Below are positions 8,361 through 17,009 of a stretch of 64,000 bases of DNA, one piece after another; positions within the stretch are counted from its first letter, which is position 1; each line of letters opens with the position of its first letter. The notes under the pieces were generated by a model. That model saw nothing but the letters and a program-made list of their open reading frames with translations, had not been told where the DNA came from and did no database searches. Both the position numbers and the translations under genes were made by a program. The DNA lies in the NCBI GenBank assembly GCA_047638975.1, contig JBLINB010000001.1, positions 50,981-114,980 on the forward strand. The letters run 5' to 3'. This stretch comes from JAPKEZ01 sp047638975. Its GTDB lineage: Bacteria; Planctomycetota; UBA1135.

Positions 8361-8741
8361 ATGCGTCCTAACGACCGTTCTTACCTTGACTCACATGAGT
8401 GGGCTAAACTCGATGGCGACATCGTAACTATCGGAATTTCAGATTTTGCAGTCGAGCAACTAGGTGAACTTGTTTACCTAGACTTACCAGAAACAGGCTC
8501 CTCGTTTACTGCCGGCGAAGCTTTCGGTGAAGTCGAATCTGTGAAAGCTGTTTCCGACCTCATCTGCCCAGTTGCCGGAGAAATCATCGAAACTAATGCC
8601 GATTTATGCGACAACCTTGAAGGTTTGCAAAACAACCCATTCGATGGCGGTTGGCTAATCAAAGTTAAAGTCGATGGCGATAACCTCGATGCTCTGCTCG
8701 ATTTGGCCGCCTACGAAAGCCTCGTTAGCTCACAAAGTTAA
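8361..8741 (+). CDS. gcvH: Glycine cleavage H protein
   Basis: This 126-residue lipoyl carrier shuttles the aminomethyl group between the P and T proteins. The lipoylation site is Lys62 in the motif GEVESVKAVSD. The N-terminal DSHEWAKLDGDIVTIGISDFA is characteristic. It lies 8 nt after gcvT and 5 nt before gcvPA. The lipoate ligase that could modify Lys62 is encoded four genes later in the same operon. Confidence 0.96.
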   Translation: MRPNDRSYLDSHEWAKLDGDIVTIGISDFAVEQLGELVYLDLPETGSSFTAGEAFGEVESVKAVSDLICPVAGEIIETNADLCDNLEGLQNNPFDGGWLIKVKVDGDNLDALLDLAAYESLVSSQS

Positions 8742-8746
8742 AAGCC

Positions 8747-10096
8747 ATGCCTTACGTTCAAAATTCTGATGCTGATCGGGATGAGATGTTGGCAGCTGTT
8801 GGCGTAAAGTCAATCGCTGAACTATTCACCTCTATCCCAGAAGAAGTTCGCCTAACTAGCGCGCTTAACCTCGATGCCGGGCTTTCCGAAGACCAGCTAC
8901 TCCGCCACATGCAAGATCTTTCAAGTGGCAATCAGATAGCTACTGGTGCAACATTTCTTGGCGGTGGTGTTTACGATCATTCGTGGCCGACCGCCGTGGA
9001 TCACATTATGTCACGCAGCGAATTCTTAACTGCGTACACACCTTATCAACCTGAATGTTCGCAAGGCACCTTACAGTGCATTTTTGAATTTCAGTCGATG
9101 ATTGCCGAATTGTGCGGCTGCGAAATAGCCAACGCTTCAATGTACGACGGAGCATCCGCGGCAGCTGAAGCAGCATTAATGGCCATCAGTCAAACGCGAC
9201 GCAACAAGGTTGTCGTCTCGCAAGCGATGCATCCGGAGATTCGCGAAACCATTCATACTTATCTTAAGCACCTTGATGCCGAGATGGTTGAAGCGCCAAT
9301 AGTTGATGGCGTTACTGATTTTAGCGGTTTGGTCGACGATCAGACTGCCGCCGTAATGGTGCAGCAGCCCAACTTCTTTGGCAACATCGAAGACGTAGCA
9401 GCGGTTGCCAAGATAGCTAAAGAATTCAAAGCGCTATCGGTAGCTTCACTCTACCCAGTCGCAACCGGAATCCTGCAATCACCTGGCAGCCAAGATATCG
9501 ACATCGTTGTTGGCGATGGCCAATCACTGGGCGTGCCTATGGCATTCGGCGGACCGTCATTCGGTTTCTTCGCCACCCGCCAAAAGTTTGTACGTAAAAC
9601 ACCTGGTCGCTTAGTTGGCATTTCAACAGACAGCGAAGGACGTCGTGCCTTCACTCTAACGTTCCAAACTCGCGAACAACACATCCGCCGTGAAAAAGCT
9701 ACTTCAAACATTTGCACCAACAATGCTTTGATCGCTTTACGCGGTTGTGTGCACATGGCGGCACTAGGTCCGCAAGGTCTTGAAGAAGTTGCTTGTGTTT
9801 CTCGTCAACGCGCTATTGAGATGGTTGAGTTACTCGACTTTGCCGGAGTGCCTCGTGCCTTCCCTAAGCAGCACTTCTTTAACGAAGTATGTTTCCAGGT
9901 AGACAACGATGAGATGGTGTCGCTGTTCAAGCAAAACCTGAAACACCAAGGGGTTCACGCCGTGTTGGCGATGTCAGCGTGGTACGACAACATGGATGGT
10001 TGTTTCACTTTGGCTTGCACCGAGCGCACCACTCCTGAAGATTTAATTGCACTGAGCACTATTGCCAAGCAAACCTTTAGCCCAGAGATAGCATAA
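8747..10096 (+). CDS. gcvPA: Glycine dehydrogenase (decarboxylating) subunit 1
   Basis: This is the N-terminal half of the split P protein (449 residues). It forms a heterotetramer with GcvPB that decarboxylates glycine onto lipoyl-GcvH. Segments such as GGGVYDHSWPTAVDHI, TAYTPYQPECSQGTLQ and NASMYDGASAAAEA are typical. It lacks the PLP lysine, which is in subunit 2. It ends at 10096, overlapping the ATG of gcvPB by one base, so the subunits are translationally coupled. The split form occurs in many phyla; E. coli has one fused protein. Confidence 0.95.
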   Translation: MPYVQNSDADRDEMLAAVGVKSIAELFTSIPEEVRLTSALNLDAGLSEDQLLRHMQDLSSGNQIATGATFLGGGVYDHSWPTAVDHIMSRSEFLTAYTPYQPECSQGTLQCIFEFQSMIAELCGCEIANASMYDGASAAAEAALMAISQTRRNKVVVSQAMHPEIRETIHTYLKHLDAEMVEAPIVDGVTDFSGLVDDQTAAVMVQQPNFFGNIEDVAAVAKIAKEFKALSVASLYPVATGILQSPGSQDIDIVVGDGQSLGVPMAFGGPSFGFFATRQKFVRKTPGRLVGISTDSEGRRAFTLTFQTREQHIRREKATSNICTNNALIALRGCVHMAALGPQGLEEVACVSRQRAIEMVELLDFAGVPRAFPKQHFFNEVCFQVDNDEMVSLFKQNLKHQGVHAVLAMSAWYDNMDGCFTLACTERTTPEDLIALSTIAKQTFSPEIA

Positions 10097-11550
10097 TGTA
10101 TTTAGCTCCTGTTGAATTACTTTTTGAAGAATCACGCGCTGGACGCCGCAACTGGCGCACTCCTGGCGCCGACCGTTCTGTCGCGACTGCCGACTTGCCT
10201 GCGCACCTGGTGCGTGAAAAAGCGCCGGCCTTACCTGAGTTAGGCGAACTCGATTTGATCCGTCACTTCACGCGCCTAAGCCAAAAGAACTACGCAATCT
10301 CTACTAATTTTTATCCACTGGGCTCCTGTACCATGAAGTACAACCCGGTCGTTAACGAAAGAATTGCCGCCGATCCACAATGGTACAACCTGCATCCTTA
10401 TCAAGATGATGACAGTGTGCAAGGTGCGCTCGAATTAATGTACGAGCTAGCTGCCGACTTGGGCGAAGCTACCGGCTTACCTGGTGTAACCTTGCATCCA
10501 GCAGCTGGCGCGCATGGCGAGTTAACAGCATTAATGGTGTTGCGCGCTTGGCTAGATGAAAACGACCAAAACCAACGCCGTACGGTACTCATCCCCGACA
10601 GCGCGCACGGTACTAACGCTGCTTCATGTACGCTAGCCGGCTTCGATGTGATTACAATTAAATCTAACGAGCGTGGTTTATGCCAGGTCGAAGATTTAGT
10701 GCAACATCTTGGCGACGACACCGCTGCATTGATGATTACTAATCCAAGCACGCTTGGTTTATTCGAAGAAGACATCATAAAGATTTGTGACTTAGTGCAC
10801 CAAGCCGGTGGTAAGGTTTACATGGACGGCGCCAACTTCAATGCCATCATGGGCGTCACCCGCCCTGGCGATTTTGGCATCGACATGATGCACCTTAACT
10901 TGCATAAAACTTTTAGCACACCACACGGTGGTGGCGGTCCAGGCTCTGGTCCTATTTGTGTTACCGAAGAGTTAGCTAAGTACTTGCCTACCCCATCGGT
11001 GATCAAAGGCGATAACGGTTTCGAATTAAGTACGCCAGAATCTAGCATCGGACGCCTGCGCGCATACCATGGTAACTTCTTGGTATTAGTGCGTGCTTAC
11101 GCCTACATCAAACGTCTAGGCACCGAGGGCATCCGTCGCGTCGCTGAAAACGCGGTGCTAAATGCTAACTACATTCGTGTAAAAGTGAGTGATCACTGGC
11201 GCGTGCCGTTCAACCGCACTTGCATGCACGAATTTGTAGCACGGCCAACTAAAGAAATGCGCGAAGCTGGCGTCCATACTCTTGATATCGCTAAGCGTTT
11301 GATTGAACTGGGCTATCACCCGCCTACCGTTTACTTCCCGTTGGTCGTAGCCGAAGCGATTATGATCGAGCCTACTGAAACAGAATCTAAAGAGACGCTT
11401 GACGGTTTCATCGAGGCTTTGATTCAGATAGCTAAAGAAGCAACCGCCGGTGAAGAATTCTTCCATGCGGCGCCGCGCAATATGCCGGTGTCACGAGTAG
11501 ATGAAGCGAAGGCCGTTAAAGACCCGCAACTCTCCTTCCGCAGCCTCTAG
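10096..11550 (+). CDS. gcvPB: Glycine dehydrogenase (decarboxylating) subunit 2
   Basis: This is the PLP-binding half of the split P protein (484 residues). The cofactor lysine lies in MMHLNLHKTFSTPHGGGG, and the segment TNFYPLGSCTMKYNP is diagnostic. With subunit 1 it catalyses glycine decarboxylation. The stop codon TAG is followed immediately by the ATG of the lipoate ligase gene, so the two are tightly coupled. Confidence 0.95.
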   Translation: MYLAPVELLFEESRAGRRNWRTPGADRSVATADLPAHLVREKAPALPELGELDLIRHFTRLSQKNYAISTNFYPLGSCTMKYNPVVNERIAADPQWYNLHPYQDDDSVQGALELMYELAADLGEATGLPGVTLHPAAGAHGELTALMVLRAWLDENDQNQRRTVLIPDSAHGTNAASCTLAGFDVITIKSNERGLCQVEDLVQHLGDDTAALMITNPSTLGLFEEDIIKICDLVHQAGGKVYMDGANFNAIMGVTRPGDFGIDMMHLNLHKTFSTPHGGGGPGSGPICVTEELAKYLPTPSVIKGDNGFELSTPESSIGRLRAYHGNFLVLVRAYAYIKRLGTEGIRRVAENAVLNANYIRVKVSDHWRVPFNRTCMHEFVARPTKEMREAGVHTLDIAKRLIELGYHPPTVYFPLVVAEAIMIEPTETESKETLDGFIEALIQIAKEATAGEEFFHAAPRNMPVSRVDEAKAVKDPQLSFRSL

Positions 11551-12273
11551 ATGGCAAAGATTAAAGGTCGCGTCATTGTTGACGGCGCTATTGCTGCTGC
11601 CGTCAACATGGGTCGCGACGAAGCGCTGCTTGAATTGCAAAGCGTGCCGACTTTAAGATTTTATCGTTGGCTCAACCCGACTTTATCTTTAGGTTATTTT
11701 CAAAGCTCTAGCGATTTAGATCTAGACGCCGCGCGCCAACGTGGATGCGATGTCGTGCGCCGCTCAACTGGTGGTAAAGCGATTCTGCACGAGCACGAAT
11801 TAACTTATTCGGTATGCGCTCCTGAAAGCGGAGCCTTAAGTGGTGGTCCAGCAGCGATCATGACTGCCATTCATGATGCCCTGGCAAACGAGTTAAGCCG
11901 CCAGGCTCAGCAAGATGTTTTTATCCGCCAGCAAACCGCGCTTAGCTCAGACATAAAAGATAGCGCGTGGTGCTTTGAAGATTCTTCACCGCTCGACATT
12001 TGCTTGAATAATAAAAAGCTATTAGGCAGTGCTGCGCGCCGCAAAAACAAGTGGGTGCTACTACATGGTTCCTTAGTCTTAAATGCACCACGCGAAACAC
12101 CCGACATCGCCGCTTTGGGCTTCGAACCCGATATCGAAGAGTGCGTCAGCGCCCTCTCGGCAGCCCTAGACATCGAGTTTACCCAGCAGCCATGGACGGC
12201 CGACGAACTAGCTTTAGGCGATAAGATTGCTGCCGACAAATACGCTAGCGAAGAGTTCTTATACAAGAGGTAA
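11551..12273 (+). CDS. Lipoate-protein ligase A / octanoyltransferase family protein
   Basis: This 240-residue protein belongs to the BPL_LplA_LipB acyltransferase family. It has the substrate-binding motif RRSTGGKAILHEHELTYS and the catalytic-lysine region LLGSAARRKNKWVLLHGSLVL. It could attach lipoate or octanoate to GcvH; the sequence alone does not say whether it uses free lipoate with ATP (LplA) or octanoyl-ACP (LipM-like). It starts directly after the gcvPB stop, so glycine should induce it along with its substrate protein. Confidence 0.9.
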   Translation: MAKIKGRVIVDGAIAAAVNMGRDEALLELQSVPTLRFYRWLNPTLSLGYFQSSSDLDLDAARQRGCDVVRRSTGGKAILHEHELTYSVCAPESGALSGGPAAIMTAIHDALANELSRQAQQDVFIRQQTALSSDIKDSAWCFEDSSPLDICLNNKKLLGSAARRKNKWVLLHGSLVLNAPRETPDIAALGFEPDIEECVSALSAALDIEFTQQPWTADELALGDKIAADKYASEEFLYKR

Positions 12274-12292
12274 TCTGCCACTTGCGCATTGT

Positions 12293-12298
12293 TAGAAT
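12293..12298 (+). promoter_or_regulatory. -10 element of thyA (leaderless spacing)
   Basis: TAGAAT ends exactly 6 nt before the thyA ATG at 12305, placing the expected transcription start at the A of the ATG. There is no clear -35 and no Shine-Dalgarno site. Confidence 0.6.
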
Positions 12299-12304
12299 TT
12301 AGCG

Positions 12305-13084
12305 ATGCAGGCATATCTTGATTTAGCAAAGGACATCCTTGAGAATGGTGAAGATCGACAAGATCGAACCGGGGTGGGAACACGCTCCATATTTGGCGCA
12401 CAAACTAAATACGATCTACGCGAGGGCTTCCCGTTACTCACTACTAAGAAGGTGCTGTTTAATGGCATCGTGCGCGAACTGTTGTGGTTTTTAAAGGGTT
12501 CTACCAATATCAACGAGGGCCTTAGCGAGTACACGCCGATCTGGGATGCATGGGCCGATGACAACGGCGACTTGGGTCCGATTTACGGGCACCAATGGCG
12601 CAATTGGGGAGGACTAGGCATCGATCAAATCCGTAATGCGATTGACGAGATTAAAAACAATCCTAATTCGCGACGCATCATCGTCAACGCCTGGAATGTC
12701 GGCGACTTGCCGGAAATGAATTTGCCGCCGTGCCATTTACTGTTTCAATTCTACGTTGTCAACGGCCGTCTTGATTGCCAACTCTATCAACGCTCTGCCG
12801 ATGTTGCGCTCGGAGTACCCTACAACATTGCGAGTTATGCGTTGCTAATGATGATGGTTGCAAAGGCTACTCACCTCGAAGCTGGCATTTTCACGCATAC
12901 CATGGGTGACGCCCATCTTTACCTCAACCATATAGATGGCATCGAGCGTCAGCTACAGCGCGACACCTTCGACTTACCGCAAGTGACGATTGCCGACAAA
13001 GATATCGACGACATCTGTTTCGAAGACATCGAGCTGCATAACTACTCGCATCATCCATTTATCAAATTCGAAGTAGCTGTATGA
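12305..13084 (+). CDS. thyA: Thymidylate synthase
   Basis: ThyA methylates dUMP to dTMP with methylene-tetrahydrofolate. The 259-residue protein, close to the E. coli length, has the catalytic Cys in LPPCHLLFQFYV and the dUMP-binding motif QRSADVALGVPYNIASYA. It overlaps folA by 4 nt (ATGA), the classic thyA-folA pair in which DHFR regenerates the folate consumed here. The upstream glycine cleavage system supplies methylene-tetrahydrofolate, so the neighbourhood is a one-carbon cluster. Confidence 0.97.
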   Translation: MQAYLDLAKDILENGEDRQDRTGVGTRSIFGAQTKYDLREGFPLLTTKKVLFNGIVRELLWFLKGSTNINEGLSEYTPIWDAWADDNGDLGPIYGHQWRNWGGLGIDQIRNAIDEIKNNPNSRRIIVNAWNVGDLPEMNLPPCHLLFQFYVVNGRLDCQLYQRSADVALGVPYNIASYALLMMMVAKATHLEAGIFTHTMGDAHLYLNHIDGIERQLQRDTFDLPQVTIADKDIDDICFEDIELHNYSHHPFIKFEVAV

Positions 13085-13584
13085 GTTTTGCAATTGTAGC
13101 AGCGGTCGACAATGAAAACGGCATCGGTAAAAATGGCGATCTGCCATGGCGGCTATCTGCAGACTTAAAATATTTTGCGCAGCTAACTAAGCAAACAGAC
13201 GGTTTACCACCAACAGTCATCATGGGCCGCAAAACCTACGACTCGATACCTGACACATTTCGCCCCTTGCGCGCACGCCGCAATGTGGTCATTAGTCGTC
13301 AACACGACTTAATCTACGATGGCGCTGAGGTGGTGCATTCCTTGCAGCAAGCACTCGATTTGGTGGCGCCAGACACAGCGCCGATCTTCGTTATTGGCGG
13401 CGGACAGATTTATAGCGAAGCCATCATGCACCCCGCCTGCCGTGAACTCTTCATTACTCACGTCGACACCAATGCCAACTGCGATGTGTTCTTCCCCGAT
13501 TATTCGCGTTTCAAGCAGGTTTCAGCGGCAAAAACGCTGACTGAAGAGCATATTTCTTTTCGATTTTGCCATTGGAGCCTATAG
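13081..13584 (+). CDS. folA: Dihydrofolate reductase
   Basis: DHFR reduces dihydrofolate to tetrahydrofolate with NADPH. The 167-residue sequence has the N-terminal IVAAVDNENGIGKNGDLPWRL, the motif VIMGRKTYDSIP and the nucleotide-binding FVIGGGQIYSEA. It is coupled to thyA by a 4-nt overlap. Confidence 0.96.
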   Translation: MSFAIVAAVDNENGIGKNGDLPWRLSADLKYFAQLTKQTDGLPPTVIMGRKTYDSIPDTFRPLRARRNVVISRQHDLIYDGAEVVHSLQQALDLVAPDTAPIFVIGGGQIYSEAIMHPACRELFITHVDTNANCDVFFPDYSRFKQVSAAKTLTEEHISFRFCHWSL

Positions 13585-13620
13585 ATTTGGGGTAGTATTC
13601 ATATAACAGATTGTACTCAA

Positions 13621-14853
13621 ATGATTTCCATCCGCCAAATAACTGCCATCATGTGCCTGACAGCACCCACATTGTCGGCGCAAACGACCTATTTATCCGA
13701 AGACTTCACTAACGGGGTTCCCCCTGCTGGTTGGACTAGAACACAAGTAAGCGGGTCTAATGGTTGGATAAGTGGCGGTACTCGCGCTTGGCACGAAGAC
13801 GAAGCCAATGGTTTGAGTTGCGACTCATATCTGATTTCGCCTATTATCGATTTGTCTACTGCGACAAATGCCTATTTGCACTTTGCCGGGGAGACCTACT
13901 ATACAACCTACTTAGCGAACCACCCTACCAGTTCCGGCGATGGCGTTAGCACCATAGAGGTCTCAACCGATGGCGGTATATCATGGACAATCCTTTGGAC
14001 CGATACCTCGCAAAACAATAATGATACCTACGCCCCTAACCTTGGGCTTAACGCCTATATCGGCAGCAGCAATGTTCAGGTTAGCATGCATTACTACGGC
14101 ACCTTCGCGCACGAATGGTGGGTCGATTACCTCATCATCGATGACTCTCCGGTACCCACTTTAGCGCAAGCGACCAACCCTGATAACGGCCACCCCTACA
14201 CACTACTTGGCGCTTCCGACTTCGCTAGCGCACAGGCAGTCGCGCAAAGCATGGGTGGGCACCTCGTGTCAATAACCGATTTGGCAGAAAACACTTGGGT
14301 GCGTAATGAGTTCAGTACCATCGCTGGCGTCAACGACAACTTATGGTTGGGCTACACCGATGTGCAAGTCGAAGGCACTTTCGAATGGTCAAATGGTGAA
14401 GTTACAGGTTACACAAACTGGCAATCCGGAGAACCCAACAACTCTGGTAATGAAGATTACGTCCAAATGAATACGAGTAATGGTTTATGGCAAGATGTAG
14501 ATGGCATCGTCATGGGGCACGGAATTGTTGAGATATCCGAGCCAAGCTTGCAAATAACACCGCTAGTCGCCGGAGGACTCGCTACCTTTACCAGCGGTAG
14601 CTTCCCAAGCGGATCACGACTGGTATACATTGTTTCAATTAATGGCGCGGGCCCATCAAACACCCAATTTGGTGTACTTTATGTAGACCTAGACATCATC
14701 TCGCCATTTTTCCCTGACAATAATGGGTCGCATAGCATTAGCACCTATGTTCCGTCTGGCCTAGGTGGGTCCACACTATATGCCCAGACCGTAGTGTTTG
14801 AGCCAGATGGTGACGTGACCCTATCAAGACCGATCGCCGAACCGATTCAATAA
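13621..14853 (+). CDS. Secreted protein with choice-of-anchor-J-like and C-type lectin domains
   Basis: The 410-residue protein has a signal peptide ending near LSAQ. Residues about 25-180 resemble a MAM/choice-of-anchor J jellyroll (EDFTNGVPPAGWTRTQ, CDSYLISPIIDLS). Residues about 185-305 form a C-type lectin fold with WLGYTDVQVEGTFEWSNG, the WQSGEPNNSG calcium-site motif and EDYVQM. The last 100 residues form a beta-rich module with GSTLYAQTVVFEPDG, shared in outline with two other secreted proteins in this window. The role is probably extracellular carbohydrate binding. The 5' leader is short, with a TATAAC box at 13602-13607. Confidence 0.85.
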   Translation: MISIRQITAIMCLTAPTLSAQTTYLSEDFTNGVPPAGWTRTQVSGSNGWISGGTRAWHEDEANGLSCDSYLISPIIDLSTATNAYLHFAGETYYTTYLANHPTSSGDGVSTIEVSTDGGISWTILWTDTSQNNNDTYAPNLGLNAYIGSSNVQVSMHYYGTFAHEWWVDYLIIDDSPVPTLAQATNPDNGHPYTLLGASDFASAQAVAQSMGGHLVSITDLAENTWVRNEFSTIAGVNDNLWLGYTDVQVEGTFEWSNGEVTGYTNWQSGEPNNSGNEDYVQMNTSNGLWQDVDGIVMGHGIVEISEPSLQITPLVAGGLATFTSGSFPSGSRLVYIVSINGAGPSNTQFGVLYVDLDIISPFFPDNNGSHSISTYVPSGLGGSTLYAQTVVFEPDGDVTLSRPIAEPIQ

Positions 14854-14857
14854 AAAA

Positions 14858-14887
14858 ACTGCTGAAAGCGTGAAAGCTTTCAGCAGT
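14858..14887. terminator. Bidirectional terminator between lectin gene and tRNA-Gln
   Basis: A perfect 12-bp stem (arms 14858-14869 and 14876-14887) with a 6-nt loop. The A run at 14852-14858 makes a U tract for minus-strand transcripts, so it chiefly terminates the tRNA. The plus side has only a short T stretch. Confidence 0.85.
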
Positions 14888-14891
14888 GATT

Positions 14892-14966
14892 TGGCTACCC
14901 GGCAAGGACTTGAACCTTGAATGTCTGTACCAAAAACAGATGTGTTACCGATTACACCACCAGGTA
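14892..14966 (-). tRNA. tRNA-Gln (anticodon TTG)
   Basis: The minus strand folds as a 75-nt cloverleaf. The acceptor stem is TACCTGG with CCGGGTA, followed by discriminator G and an encoded CCA. The D arm has GTGT/ACAC. The anticodon stem TCTGT/ACAGA carries the loop TTTTGGT, so positions 34-36 read TTG. The T stem is CAAGG/CCTTG with loop TTCAAGT. This matches glutamine tRNA. It lies 30 nt upstream of the convergent terminator and 31 nt from the cinA stop. Confidence 0.93.
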
Positions 14967-14996
14967 AGTGGCGCAAATTCTAGCAGAATTATTTAG

Positions 14997-16163
14997 TTAG
15001 CGCAATACCAAGCGTCCTTGCATTGCTGAAAATAATAGATGCAAAGCGTCGCGCACCGATTGCCGCTGAATACGCGGACGTCCACCCAAAATGTATTGCT
15101 GGCGAGTCATACTATAGACGCCGTCAGCGCCGGCAATCGCCAAGCACACCGTACCCACGGGTTTATCTAGAGTGCCGCCACCAGGCCCAGCTACGCCAGT
15201 TACCGACACCGCGTAGTCTGACTTAGATTTATTGCGAGCGCCTACTGCCATCGCGCATGCGACCTCTTCTGAGACCGCCCCATATTGCTCTATCAAACCG
15301 GCATCGACGCCTAGACGCTGCTGTTTGGCCTCGTCAGAGTAGGTGACCCACGAGCAATGAAAGACCTGGGAGGCACCAGGGATATCAACTATTGCTGCCG
15401 CTACTTGTCCGCCGGTGCAAGATTCGGCGCAGGCCAAAGTCACCCCAAGCTCGCGCGCTAATTCCACTACCGACTTGGCCAAAGTGATATCGCCCTCGCC
15501 CCACAACCATTGCTGTAGTTTCTCTGTAATTTCTTCACGGCAACGCTGCAAATAATAATCTGCCGTATGCTTAGCATCTGGACGCGCCAGCAATGAAATC
15601 GTGACACCCTGCTCACTCGCCGTAATACCTAATTGCGGATTCGCTGTCTCTTCAAAGAGCGCGCTAATACGATCGGCAAGATTGGATTCGGTCGTTCCTA
15701 TAAAGTGCATGGTGTGGTAAGACACCTTTAATACATCCGGAAATAGTTTACTTAAGATTGGCTTAACGCTTTGCGCGAATGTTTGATGACATTCTATGGG
15801 CGGCCCTGGCAATGCGATATAGCGGCAGCCGCCTTCGAGTACGACCATCGCCCCATCAGCGCTTCCGGCAGGGTTATTGAGTGCCGTAGGGGTTAGCCCT
15901 AACTTAGTAATCTCATCGAGAACGCGATCGTCTGCTGTAGGCCCAAGACCACCACTAGAGATGATTAAATCGAAGTTAGGCGCCAACTCTTGTAGTTGCT
16001 GCATCAGTTGCCCCGGCGCATCAGACGTGCAGCGCTGGTGGCTAACCGCCAGCGACATACTTAATAGCTCGGAGCCTAGATATGCCGAATTTGTGTCGCA
16101 GATACGGCCGTTCAGTATCTCGTCACCGATGGACATCACGCAAACTCGTGGAGACTCAATCAT
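14997..16163 (-). CDS. cinA: CinA family protein (nicotinamide-nucleotide amidohydrolase)
   Basis: The 388-residue protein has both CinA domains. The N-terminal molybdopterin-binding-like domain carries MSIGDEILNGRICDTNSAYL and SSGGLGPTADDR. The C-terminal PncC-like amidohydrolase domain carries CAESCTGG, TYSDEAK and SVTGVAGPGGGT. PncC-type enzymes deamidate NMN; the N-terminal domain often has ADP-ribose pyrophosphatase activity. It overlaps the tatC stop by 4 nt, so it is co-transcribed with tatC. Confidence 0.93.
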   Translation of the reverse strand: MIESPRVCVMSIGDEILNGRICDTNSAYLGSELLSMSLAVSHQRCTSDAPGQLMQQLQELAPNFDLIISSGGLGPTADDRVLDEITKLGLTPTALNNPAGSADGAMVVLEGGCRYIALPGPPIECHQTFAQSVKPILSKLFPDVLKVSYHTMHFIGTTESNLADRISALFEETANPQLGITASEQGVTISLLARPDAKHTADYYLQRCREEITEKLQQWLWGEGDITLAKSVVELARELGVTLACAESCTGGQVAAAIVDIPGASQVFHCSWVTYSDEAKQQRLGVDAGLIEQYGAVSEEVACAMAVGARNKSKSDYAVSVTGVAGPGGGTLDKPVGTVCLAIAGADGVYSMTRQQYILGGRPRIQRQSVRDALHLLFSAMQGRLVLR

Positions 16164-16936
16164 GCTTTGTTCTTCTTTTGAAAGCGCATCAGCACGATGC
16201 CGAGTTCGAACAGGATTATGGTTGGCAGCGCCATCAGTATTTGAGTGTATGGCTCTGGCGGAGTCAACATTGCGCCTATAACAAAAGCCACTAAGATAAA
16301 GTGACGGCGATATTTACTAAAGAATTTTGCGTCGACTAAGCCAGATGCTCCGAGCCCCAGCATAAGTATCGGCAGCTGAAAAATCAAAGACAGCGAAATG
16401 GTGAATAACATAAACACCGAAAAATAATACTCGAGTCGGTACGACTGAATAACCAACTCGGGGTTTGGCATTGCGTATAAGAACTCGAGGATTGTTGGGA
16501 TCATAAACAGATAACCAAACGCGATGCCGACTGCCGCAAAGCACAATGAAAACGGTACGTATTTCAAAACGGCTAGCTTTTCATTTTTATACAAACCGCT
16601 TGAGATAAAGCGCCACAGTTGCCATATCAAAAATGGGAATGCCAGCAAAGTCGCTGAAAGTAAACTTACTTTCAAAGTGTATAAGACATCTTCGAATGGC
16701 GAGTGCAGTGCCAAACGTGGTTCAATCACCACCGGAGGATCGTGCTTCGCCAGTGCCGTTACGGCTTCTAAGTGCGGGCGCATGAACAGCTCTTTGAGCA
16801 AACCTGAAAAGCCCACCCAGCCCGTGAGAAACAACGCACCAATAACCAGCAAGCTCTGACCTAAGCGCTTACGCAATTCATCTAGGTGCCCTCCAAGGGG
16901 CATCTTTGCAGCGGGGTCTGATTCAGGCATCGACAA
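16160..16936 (-). CDS. tatC: Sec-independent protein translocase TatC
   Basis: TatC is the twin-arginine signal receptor in the inner membrane. The sequence opens with the conserved HLDELRKRLGQS and shows six membrane segments, with the periplasmic loop FLYAMPNPELVIQSY and the late motif LTPPEPYTQILMALPTIILFE. At 258 residues the length is normal. A second ATG lies two codons in. No tatA/B gene lies next to it. A Tat substrate candidate, the Gfo/Idh/MocA protein at 43914, is in this window. Confidence 0.95.
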   Translation of the reverse strand: MSMPESDPAAKMPLGGHLDELRKRLGQSLLVIGALFLTGWVGFSGLLKELFMRPHLEAVTALAKHDPPVVIEPRLALHSPFEDVLYTLKVSLLSATLLAFPFLIWQLWRFISSGLYKNEKLAVLKYVPFSLCFAAVGIAFGYLFMIPTILEFLYAMPNPELVIQSYRLEYYFSVFMLFTISLSLIFQLPILMLGLGASGLVDAKFFSKYRRHFILVAFVIGAMLTPPEPYTQILMALPTIILFELGIVLMRFQKKNKA

Positions 16937-16963
16937 TAGGGTAATCTATTTTCAAAGAAAAAA

Positions 16964-16992
16964 GGGGCTGTCGACATAAAATCGACAGCCCC
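16964..16992 (-). terminator. Intrinsic terminator of the anchored coiled-coil gene
   Basis: GGGGCTGTCGA (16964-16974), a 7-nt loop, TCGACAGCCCC (16982-16992). The A-rich stretch 16957-16963 gives a U tract on the minus strand. It separates the gene at 17010 from tatC. Confidence 0.88.
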
Positions 16993-17009
16993 TCGTGTTG
17001 TGGTCTAGA

